Source of the DNA: Taxawa tesnikishii (nom. ined.) | Taxonomy: Eukaryota > Ascomycota > Dothideomycetes > Dothideales | Length of the DNA stretch: 64,000 bases | NCBI GenBank assembly: GCA_030247885.1 | Contig: JAPDRO010000013.1 | Location: 372,001-436,000, forward strand | Reading direction: 5' to 3' | Part shown: piece by piece, positions 1 to 9,377 of the stretch | Layout: each line of letters opens with the position of its first letter | Position numbering within the stretch: position 1 is the stretch's first letter | Program-made: the position numbers and the translations under genes | The notes under the pieces: model-generated | What the model was told of the DNA's origin: nothing | Databases searched by the model: none | The model's input: only the letters and a program-made list of their open reading frames with translations

Positions 1-431
1 AATACGTGGCAGGTGTGGGCAACGATCCCCGCGGCGACCACCGCATCTTTAACCCGGTCAAACAGGCACTGGATTACGACCCTCAAGGCGACTACATTCG
101 GACCTGGATCCCCGAGCTGCGCGATGTCAAACGCGAGAAGCCTGAAGACGTTCTAGGTGTGTATCAGGCTTGGTGTCTACCCAAAGATGAGAAGAAACGT
201 CTAGGCCTTGAGGGCGTCGAATGGGTCGAGAAGCCCCTCGTGCGCATCGATTTCTCACTCAACCGGCGTAGTGGTGGTTCTAGAAGGGACAGAGGTGGTA
301 GGCCAGGAGGAGGAGGAGGAGGAGGAGGAGGAGGTGGAGGTGGAGGTGGAGGTGGTGCAGGCCGTGGAAGGGGTTCGAGTAGGGGACGGAGAGACGATAT
401 GGGAAGGTCCGGTCTCACCGGTCTGACTTAA
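1..431 (+). CDS. DASH-type cryptochrome/photolyase, C-terminal part (5' truncated by window edge)
   Basis: Open from the first bases in the frame that reads YVAGVGNDPRG at base 3 and ends at TAA 429-431. The end of the FAD-binding photolyase domain is visible: the IFNPVKQ motif, a DYDPQGDYI segment and the TWIPEL motif, which together mark the DASH branch. The family binds FAD and an antenna pterin and either repairs pyrimidine dimers in single-stranded DNA or acts as a blue-light sensor. The domain is followed by a low-complexity tail: Arg-Gly pairs, then about 18 consecutive Gly codons (GGA/GGT repeats, about 308-355), then RGR and RGRR. Fungal DASH proteins often carry such RGG tails, which may bind nucleic acid. 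The tail is encoded in one frame, but long GGA tracts slip easily, so its exact length is uncertain. The start lies outside the window. Confidence 0.9.
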   Translation, partial: YVAGVGNDPRGDHRIFNPVKQALDYDPQGDYIRTWIPELRDVKREKPEDVLGVYQAWCLPKDEKKRLGLEGVEWVEKPLVRIDFSLNRRSGGSRRDRGGRPGGGGGGGGGGGGGGGGGAGRGRGSSRGRRDDMGRSGLTGLT

Positions 432-2597
432 GTGGAAAGAGCCTGGAGGAACATAAAGGTTTGTGGATGGAGTTACTGTGTCACTGGGGTGGTGTGGTAG
501 CGCTGGAGGTGCGCGAGTCTGGAATGGCATGATTGGGGGTACGGTCATGGATACGGAGAGGGGACGGAGGGACATCAATGGGCTTGTTAGGGCACAAAGA
601 GAGGCATTATGGGCACATTCGCGGAGGGTCAAGAGGGACCACTCGCTTCGCGAAAAACGATACCACCTTCGCATCTAGTTAGGTTGTTAGGCTGTTCAAC
701 TCTGGGTACTCATGGATAAAAGTTGTCGCGTTACGCACTGTTGTCCATTCCTTTCTGCTTCTATCCCTCAGCACTCGCGGCTTTGCGGAATCGAATACAG
801 GATGAACTCGAAGTCATGAGACAAAGCAGTGTCAGGAAATGCCTAGTCGTCCGAGAAGTAGAAGATCTGGATGCATCTAGATGGCCCTCCCCAAGGGTCC
901 AGATCTACGGAATACGATCGCATAGGAGTCCGTTCAGAATTAGGAATAGGTGATAGTTCCCTCATCCACATTAATCTGCAAACGCACGGGAAGTCCCAGT
1001 ATACAGGAAGCCAATGAGGTCCAGATAGACGTTGAGATACTGACAAGTTTACAGGCCCACCACATGGTATAGACATCTGTGCGGGCAAAGGTCTAGACTT
1101 CAATGGCCGGTTGAAAACGGCAGGAAAGCCCGTCGAAAGCCCAGTGATGCGCTGTTGAACGGGGCAAGGGCAACTTCACTCTACCCTGAGCCGGTCGCCC
1201 CTCGGAAAAACGCAACCTAGAAGATACAGCAAAACGTCGGCAGTTAATCAAGGGTGTGCCGTCGCAGGCGCATCTCAGGAAAACTGCAAAAGTAACACTC
1301 CGGGCTCTTCAACACCAACGATCTTCCTTAAACCATCACGCGTCTGACGGAACGGCTTTCGGCTACGGCACTCCTGCCGTCAATACTCAACAGCGGTCAT
1401 CGGATGCTACAGCGAACCCTTACCGCTAGTAGTGTATGCCTCCGCAAGCGCCTAGAAAATGAGAAAGGCGCTAGCGGGCATCTCAATCTCGATCTCATGT
1501 CGCGACGGGAGTGAAAGTGTGACTGTCTCGACCGCCCATGACGGCGCGTCCGTGCAGTTTCCGACAATCTGACGCTGCGGCCTTGAGCGTGCGTCGCTCT
1601 GAAGCCGTCCGTACTTGCAATGTTCGTTCCGGTACGAACGTCGAGAAGAGGGCGCGCGACATCCAGGGCGGTGTGACGACCACTCGTCAGTTGCTCTCGT
1701 CCATAATTGCTGGTAGGTGGTAAACACCAATTGTTGTCGCAGTTCGTGATGTCTTTGGGCAGGCTTCACACCGGCGCTTCGTACGACTTCTCCACGTGCG
1801 TAGCCTGGGATGTAGCACAGAGCTGCTCGTGGCCCCAAATCTCTCTACAGGGTGTTGATGCGTAGTTTCTTGGCATTAAACCTTCCGGAAAAAATACGTG
1901 GCATCGAAAAGAGACGGCGTGATTGGTATCCTGCCTGGGGCATTCGCAAAATCACATCTTCTGCCGTAGTTGAAGAGGTCGCTGCTCCTGACTCAGCTAG
2001 AGAGCAGAAGTGGATTCCGTGCGCGGTTGGTATAGCTCCTCAACATGGGAGAATTCTGCCCGATATTGATACTCGGAAAGGATGTCTAAGTGGCATATGA
2101 GGCCGGTTTAAGCGTGATGATGCCAGCGGTGTGACGAGGATTCCTGCCTCGATCTTCCGAATCGTTCTCAACATGCGGTGGTGCCCATTTCGCTGGTCCC
2201 ACTCGTTGAGGATAGCCTGGATGTGCCTCGCTTCGAAGCGCGAAGGCGCTGGCATTCGCTACTTAGCCTGCTCAACCGGGGACCCAGCGTCGAGTTTAGT
2301 CCTTCAGTGAACCATCCATGTTCGAAGGGTTTCGTGATATGACGGTGTAGTTGGCCATGCCTGTGGTTCCACACAGCTCATATCACGTTCGGCTGTACAT
2401 TGTGGACTGCTAAGCGGTAAAACCGGCGTCAAACCTATAGATCTGAGAAAGATCAAGGAATCACAGGATGGGTAGCAGATGGTAGATGGTCCTAATTGTA
2501 GTGTGTTATTCCTCTCTTCGTTCAAACGTACATGGTGTTACATATGGTGACCCGTTGGAGCGTGTGATCACCGCAGCCTCGGCCTGACTGCTCAATC
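432..2597. other. Intergenic region between convergent genes, no gene recognised
   Basis: About 2.2 kb between the 3' end of the cryptochrome gene (+) and the 3' end of the small membrane protein gene (-). The longest open frames (about 130 codons) lack motif content, overlap one another on opposite strands and do not form a spliced model. I see no tRNA, repeat or mobile element. The length is unusual for a convergent gap in a compact fungal genome. Confidence 0.5.
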
Positions 2598-3275
2598 CTA
2601 GATTCCCAATCCAATCTGGCCCTTCTCCACCATGGTCGCCTCAGTGCGCAGCACATCGGCCCGGAATCTCCGGAATGCAGTCTCGATTCTCTTTCTACTC
2701 TCGGGATCGCGCGATATCGCCCTGTTGGCCGAATAACTACCCGTCAAGAGTCCCGTCTCACCGCCAAAGAACAGCCCACCAAATCCGAAGAAGGTGTATG
2801 TGGCCACATCGCCGAGCGTGGAGGGCTGCAGGTAGGAGTGATGTCTGGGATAGCTTCTATTCAGAAGATCAGCACACCATGATCTTGCCACAAATGAGAT
2901 GGAAGCATGGTTGCGCACCTGTTCTGCCATTCGCGAATTGCACGTGTGTGGGTTTCTCGCTGGCCTTGAACGCGTTGAACATCGCAGTCCTATTCGCGCG
3001 CAGCTTGTACGCAGCGTACAGACCCAGTCCCAAGCCTACGAGCGAGCCAATCGTGGCATGTGTGCTGATCTTCGAAGCGGCGGATTTCAATGTGTCGCGG
3101 TCAGATTGTTGGAGACTGTGAATTGTGTCAGGAAGAGGGGCATGCAATTAGAGCACGCATTGGGTGCCAACCCAAGCAAGAGGGGAACATACTCGTGCTT
3201 GTAGTGTTCTTCGGCCAGATTGCCTAGCTCTGTGCCCATGCTCTTGCGGAACATGGCAAGGGAGTCGGACGACAT
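2598..3275 (-). CDS. Small conserved fungal membrane protein, three exons
   Basis: Exons 3275-3193, 3115-2919 and 2856-2598. Donors are GTATGT and GTGCGC; acceptors are CACAG and AATAG. Phases fit only if one C is restored in the CC at 2831-2832 (G on the + strand). The repaired product is about 179 aa: a polar N-terminus (MSSDSLAMFRKSM), a hydrophobic helix (IGSLVGLGLGLYAAYKL), the segment THVQFANGRTEAIPDITP, a second Gly/Phe-rich hydrophobic stretch (TYTFFGFGGLFFGGETG) and a basic Arg-rich C-terminus (SRKRIETAFRRFRADVL). I remember this layout from uncharacterised proteins of filamentous ascomycetes. Two membrane passes suggest an organelle membrane, possibly mitochondrial, but nothing in the sequence settles location or function. 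Confidence 0.75.
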
Positions 3276-3778
3276 GGTGGGCGTGGTGTATTTGAGTGTC
3301 GTTGAAAGTGGAAGAGTTTGGAGATTGGGGTTCGAAACGAGGCAGTAATTGGAAGATGAAGTGGTACAGATTGCAACGGAGAATAATTGTGGCAGAGAAC
3401 GCTTTGGTTGATGTAGAGGAAGGCTACGGATGTCACCCCATTGCTGTTGACGTCATTGTCGAAGCTCTCTCCAGATTTCCAAGCCGAAGTGAAATGGCCA
3501 CATCACTCTGTACTCATCAAAGAACAGCACGTACGGTCACAGCCTGCTCGGACCTCACCAAACATCACACGATATCTAGTGCGGCTTATCGTACCATCAG
3601 AGGCTGCGACTAGAATCTCACTTCTCGCTGCCTAGCAATCCTAGCCTTTTCCTCAAACAAGAACTACAATGTCCGACTCTATCCAAATGCAAGTAGCAGA
3701 TGCCAGCTAGAAGATGCAGTAGAAGTATGCTTTTCCCCCACCAAAGTGCCAGGTATGCAACCCGTAAACCCGCTGCAT
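3276..3778. other. Intergenic / promoter region
   Basis: About 500 bases between the start of the small membrane protein gene and the 3' end of the PHD/forkhead gene, both on the minus strand. It must hold the promoter of the former and the terminator of the latter. The forward open frames here lack recognisable motifs. Confidence 0.5.
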
Positions 3779-6700
3779 TCACATCTTAGCGTTGAGCCCG
3801 ATCTTATAGTAGTTTTTGGTCCGCTTGAGTCTCCCCAAGGCATCCTATAGATATTGTCAGCCGACCTAGCCTTTGATCGTCTTGGTGTTCCGTACTACAC
3901 TTACCCTATTGTCATCCCTGAACACGAGTTGGTTATCGTAAACCGCCGGGATCAGATGATCAATGTTACCCAGCACGTCTTCCAGACTTTTCGCTTCCTC
4001 CATTTCGTCTCCGCCACCAGCAACCACCATATCCGGCATGCTAGTCTCATTAGAATGTTTTCGAGGCCAGACATGCGCCGAGTATGTACGTCTGGTTCCA
4101 AACCGCTGTTTCCGCGTCGGCCGCTTCTTGATCTGCTCAACCTTTTCGTCCCAATCGATGAACTGCTCCTCGAACTTGTCACCACCAGGTCGGTATGCGG
4201 GATATGCCTCGAACAATTTCTTCACATTGAATTGCTGCGGCCGCAGCGGCCTATCACCAGACGGCGGAGCTTCGTCTTCTATGTTGGAGGTTCGTTCTAG
4301 GTTGCGCTTGTGCTTCGGAGAGGGAACCTCCTGTTGACGCCCCTTTGGTCTTCTTTCCTATCTTCCCAGGGCAACGTGGTTGCATGCCCCTTGGGTACGT
4401 CGACCGGTTCGCTGGCCGTTACGCTGTCGAACGAGATCCCATGTGCGGCAAGGAGCTCTTTAAGTCTTCGATTCTCCGCAGCGAGTGTGTCACGCGATTC
4501 GTCCTCCGATTTTTGCCTTGCTTGTGCTCGACACGGGATTCCGCTCGCTTGGGGCCGTCCTTGCATGGGTATTCTCCAGCAACACTGGTCCCGTCATCGG
4601 TTGCATGCGCCTCTCGCGCTGTGATCTGGTCCGTCGGAGTAGATTGCTTCGATTGGAATTCATGCGGATCTATGTCCATAGCTTCAGAGAGCGTGCTTGT
4701 GCCTGGTGCATGGGACGTGACTGGAGCGACCCGCGGTATTGTGTTCCCCGGTTCTCAGAGATAGATTCCAGCTGCTGTATCGATCTTGGGCTATCCCGGG
4801 ATCCTTTGCCAGAGGGAAGAAACGCCGAGTTTGGGGTGGTCGTGATTTGAGAAGGCGATCTTGACGCCGGCTGTGGTACTGTCACTTGTGCTGATGAGAC
4901 AAGCGCCGTCTCCTTGGCCGACAATGCAGGGCTGCCTGTGGTTTCCTCGTTGACACTAGTGGTGTCTGCAAGTGATGGATTGGGGCGGGTCAGCCATGCA
5001 GGACGCTTGAGCTTGCTCATCACAGTGCTGGGCGCAGATTTACGAGCAACGATCGCCTTGGGCTTTTGGCCACTGTTCGGTGTCTCTTCTCTCTGCGGCG
5101 TTGATTGCCTAGATGTTTGAGGTGTGCGTTTTAAAGGAGGTTTCGCAGCATGCCCCACTGTGGATTTGCGAGCAATAGGCCTTGTCGATTTCCGTGAGCG
5201 ATCCTTCGTCTCTCCCTCTTGCGTGACGGGTGACTCGGTTATTGGCATCCTTGGCTCCGGAGAATGTTGTGCGACAGAAGAAGGTGCAGTTTTGTGAATG
5301 AGGGACCTGGAAACTTTCTGCACACGCGGCGTAGTCTCTTCATGATGCTTGTTGGGTTGTGTAATTGTTTGATGTGGGAGCTCTGCGGAAAGGCTTCCAA
5401 CACGATGAGTCGAAGGACTAGCTTCATTGACTACACGCTCACTCTCAGCTTCAGAAGGCCTTGTTGTTGCATGTGATACCGGGTTAGCCGTCGGCGGTTC
5501 CACCGCGTCTGCTCCGGTATTGGTTTGTTCAGGCCTCGGGATCCACGGCGCTGCGGATGGTTTCTTGTATATGAAATCTTCTGCCCCGTCAAGCAACGCC
5601 CACAAGCCTGGCCTACGTTTCCCATTCTCCTGCTCTTGCGGTTGAAGTTCAAACAAGGGATGTTTGCATTTGCCTTGTTGTTTCTGCGACAGTACTGCAT
5701 TCGTAGCGTTTATCCAATGTTTGTCCGCAAGTGAGTAGCCGGGGATGTTCTCTGAAATCCACTGCGAAATTCCTTTCGGGCGAAGGCGACGTCCTGGGGC
5801 GTTCAAGAGGGCCAATCCAAGCATTTCCGCGTATGTGAGATCAGGCCGATCCGAGTTGGTAGCTTTCTTGTGGCCTTTTGGATGACCCCTTGTAGACGCT
5901 GGGCTAGAAGTTGGACCACTGGAGAAGCTTGTGGAGATGATTGAATCCGGGGCTTTGGTTACATTAAGTCTTTCGCTTCGGTCGGGCCCAGCGTTAGCGT
6001 TCTTCACCACAGGATCTTTGCGTCCTATGTCTGGAGTAGCTTGCTCGTCATGACCAGGATCTCGCTCTGGAGGAGCTGCGGCATTTTCGACGCGTTTGTA
6101 CTGAATGAACATCTCTTTCTCTGCACCTGCATTCGCCTGACCCTTAGGCCCATGTGCGTCGGCTCGGATACTAGGTTTTGGATGATCGTGCCATGGCTCT
6201 GCTTCTTGCGCACGATGCCGCTTCTTTTGTTTAGTTTCAACAGGAGTCACTCGTGCCGGGACGTGCTTGGGATTCTGCCCTAGAACTTCTGGTGCACTAT
6301 CTTTTGAAGCAACCTTGTGGGCAGGGTTGTCTTCACGCTGCGATGATACAACGTCCTCTGCAATGTCACGCTGGACGTTTTCGGAACTTGGCTCGATTGC
6401 GGAGCGGGCAGGAGCGGTTGGTGGCTCTTGCTCGGCTTGTAGGAAAGAGTCATCACATATGCTAATTGTATCTTCTGGTGTCTCAGGGATGGTGCATGAG
6501 TTTCCCTGGGCCTTCTCTGGCGTGAATGGAACCGGTGTGTTCTTGCACTTTGCACTACCTTGTGGTTACTGCCCTGTTCGCTACAAACAGAATGTCAAGA
6601 CTTACCACAATACTCCTCCTGTAGCAGATGGTGCTACAGCCCCAAGAATCCTCTTGTTGCAATGCGAACATTTGGTGTTGAGTTCCCGATGTCTCGGTGG

Positions 6701-8341
6701 GGACGCCGGAACAGCATCCGGTTCAACGCCACTCTGCAATGCTTCGAGGACTTGTTCTGCGTCAGGGGATTCCGGAACCTCAAAGGGGTCTCGCATGGCC
6801 TTCTTGTATGAAAGCGGTACTTCAAGCTTTCGCCGCTTTACTGGACGGTCGGTACCGGTCGGGTTAATAGAGTGGCCAACCTGTACATTAGAGGAAAGCT
6901 TCTTTGGAGCTTGGCCGAATCTGCAACTTCTACCAAAACCGTTTTATTAGCGTAGTACTTCATTTAGGATTAGAAGCGCATCCATGACGTCTTTCTTCTG
7001 AAGCCGATATCAACCGCGGTGCATCTGACTTACCAGCTAGACCCTTCGTGTTGTCGCGCCCGTCGGTTAGAATCTCGGATATGTTTTGAGATGTGTTCGT
7101 TGATCCGGTTGGAATAGCTTGGTTGTGCACACCCTTGCCGAGACGCTGTCCCGCTGAGATGTCTTTCTTGAGACAGCGTTGGCATACAAAGACTGAGTCC
7201 GCACCAACGTTAGCGGATATAATCGGCTTGTGGCATCCCTTGTGGTAGCGCCGGTTGCAGCAGATGCATTTGACCAGCGGGTCCACTGTTGCTGGCCTGT
7301 TGCAGACATAGCAGAGCTTTGACTTGCCACGAGAGGTGCCAGACGACGACCTTGTAGATGCTGATTGCCCACTAAGCAATGACAGGTTGTCGTCAGTACT
7401 CTTGCTTGTTCCGTTTCCCAAACTAGTCCCTTTGCTGGGTTTCTTGCTGCTGACAGGCACAGTGCCAATATCTGGCGGCTCATATTCACTAGATTCTTGA
7501 TCGGCAGATGGCACTGATACAGGCGAAAGTGCACCGGAGGCATCTCTTTCAGAAGCTGCCTGCAACTGTGCTGCTGGGACCTGACGTACAGGATCATACG
7601 CAGGCCCGAAGTGAGACGGAGTTGCTTCGGCAAACGAACGCTCGAAAGGATTGTTCGGATAATCTCTTTCCCAATCGGAAGAGATTGAGGTGGGCCTGGT
7701 TCTGGTGGAAACCCCTCGGAATGAAAACTCGCCGCGTGCTGAAATACTGCTACCTGCGTGCTCTTTACTCCAGTCGTTGCCGGCGAGCCCTTCATCCTGA
7801 AAGCCTTTGGGCGGCAGAGTGTTTCTGGGGAAAATGAGGGTCTCCGCATGGCCCTCGGCATTTTCGGAGGCTCTCTGATAAATTGCCCAGTATTCTTTAG
7901 CGCCGTCGATTGTTGCCCTCCTGAGTCCGTGTAGTCGTCATCCCTATACGCTGGTTCTGGCCTGTACCTGTATGACTCTAAGCGGGGATGTTCTGGGGCG
8001 CGAGATGTCCATTCGGCCTTCCGGGAAGGACCGTTATCATATCTAGGTCTGTGAGAGTCACCGCTGCGCCGTGCTTGCAGACCGCTACCCTCGCGAATGA
8101 AACGTCGTGATAACGGTGGTGAGGGCGAGAATTCGACTGGCGAGCGCGGTGATTCCAAAACTGGCCCACCCCGACGTTGATGTGGACTGGATCTTTGTGG
8201 AAGAGCTGCTGTTGACGTATGGTCCTAGAAAATGATCTAGTTAGTGACCTTGTGCAGCATGAATGAAGTGTTGTTGGTGAATTGAGATTACGCGGATGGT
8301 CAGATCTTTTCAGTTTTGTTTTGGATCGTCAGTTCGCTCAT
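3779..8341 (-). CDS. Large PHD finger / GATA-like finger / forkhead-like nuclear protein
   Basis: Five-exon model: 8341-8292, 8224-7034, 6929-6606, 6548-3905, 3844-3779. The four introns have donors GTAATC, GTAAGT, GTAAGT and GTAAGT, and the first has a CTAAC branch site. Six single-base slips in homopolymers (8307-8310, 7916-7918, 6903-6905, 4746-4749, 4510-4514, 4340-4343) must be repaired; the product is then about 1,426 aa. In order: Arg/Ser-rich N-terminus; C4HC3 PHD finger (CYVC ... CICC ... H..C ... CQRC, about 7160-7310); a second Cys pair (CSHC, about 6670); a winged-helix/forkhead-like domain (LTYAEMLGLALLNAPGRR, then QWISENIPGY, HWINATNAVLS and GLWALLDGAEDFI, about 5560-5850); a Ser/Thr/Pro-rich region; a short coiled coil (TLAAENRRLKELLAAHGI); and a conserved basic C-terminus ending NYYKIGLNAKM. 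PHD fingers read histone tails and forkhead domains bind DNA, so a chromatin-linked transcription regulator is likely; the target is unknown. Confidence 0.8.
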
Positions 8342-8388
8342 TGCGAGGTTGCGTATCCTTGGTTCGCACTTGAACACGGAGGAACTTG

Positions 8389-8896
8389 TCACAACACTTC
8401 CTCATGTGTAGCTAGTGGAGTGTAAAGATTGAAACGCGCGACCGCAGGATGTGCGCCGCTGCCATTGGCTGAAGACTTTAGAATGATAGAGTCGTCGGCT
8501 CCATTAAGTGGCGCATATAGATAATTGATGTGCTTTGCTTTCAAATTGGCGATACCGCAGAGACGGTTGCCGATTAGAGCAAGACCCCACCAAGCGAGGC
8601 AAAGGTAGTGTCGTGGGCACATGCCAGACGATCCGAAGGACCGCAACCGTCCGCAACGAGATGCGATAAGCCCTTTTACCATGGTGATCATCATAGAGAG
8701 TTGCACAGACAAGACAACGATAAGGGAAACCAGTAAGACTTACTACTCCCTTGGATGCAGCAGGTGCATCCGGCGCTTCGTAGCGGTTTGGAGAAGACTG
8801 TCCATTGCCCATTGGAGGAGCGCCTTTGAGCTGCGCTTGCCTGTTGTCCAGAACCAAGTTTTGTGCGTACAGTTGAGCGGGAAATCCGAAAGCCAT
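8389..8896 (-). CDS. Small orphan protein, two exons
   Basis: Exon 1 8896-8744 (MAFGFPAQLYAQNL ...), intron 8743-8673 with donor GTAAGT and acceptor AAAAG, exon 2 8672-8389. The second exon stays open only if one base is restored in the CCCC at 8585-8588, giving about 145 aa. I recognise no domain. It has Pro/Ala-rich residues in exon 1 (APDAPAAS) and the segment ANLKAKHINYLYAPLNG in exon 2. There is no signal peptide or clear membrane helix. The stop is only 47 bases upstream of the ATG of the PHD/forkhead gene on the same strand, so terminator and promoter nearly overlap. Being a gene rests on codon-like continuity across a well-formed intron; the family is unknown to me. Confidence 0.5.
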
Positions 8897-9377
8897 GGGA
8901 CTATGTTGAGCATAACGACAACAATAGCGCGGATAGCTTGTCCTGCGGATCAAGTATAGCCGTGACCTGGCCGAGAAGCCAAGATCGTGGCATGGATGTG
9001 CGTTTCTGATGCGGGACTTTTTCGAGAGGTTGCGTGAATGTTGCAACGAGCGTGAGAAGGCTTAGCGAAACGTATAAGGTCCAGTCCGACTTGAAAGTTT
9101 CTGTTGTTATCGAGAGGAAGATGTTGATGAATGGTGGAAGGAAAGGCAAGGACGAGTTGGTCGGTGAACGTGTCTGTGTAACCAAAGAGGAAACGGTGAT
9201 CCGTGCGAGGCTTATCGATAGAGTGGACCCTGAAGAGACCGGGAGAGTTAAATGGGATTTGGTTAGTTCTCGTGGCATGCATGGCATGGCATGTTGACAC
9301 CACTACTCATATGTTTAAGTAGGACTCTTCAACCTCTGCTCGTGCTGTGAGTTCTCGAACAGACTCTGGTCGCCACC
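8897..9377. promoter_or_regulatory. Divergent promoter region
   Basis: 481 bases between the starts of the orphan gene (-) and CEX1 (+), so it must serve both. No TATA box is obvious. A short direct repeat of GGCAT (tggcatgcatggcatggcatg, about 9272-9292) lies about 90 bases upstream of the CEX1 ATG. Confidence 0.4.

Noticed and set aside
3905-4800. Short introns as explanation of the three frame changes in the PHD/forkhead gene
   Set aside because: A 41-nt intron was considered for one change, but all three are explained by a single missing base in a homopolymer run and no donor/branch/acceptor set fits all.
6267-6950. 227-codon plus-strand open frame
   Set aside because: Antisense to the PHD/forkhead gene; the minus-strand reading gives conserved Cys pairs.
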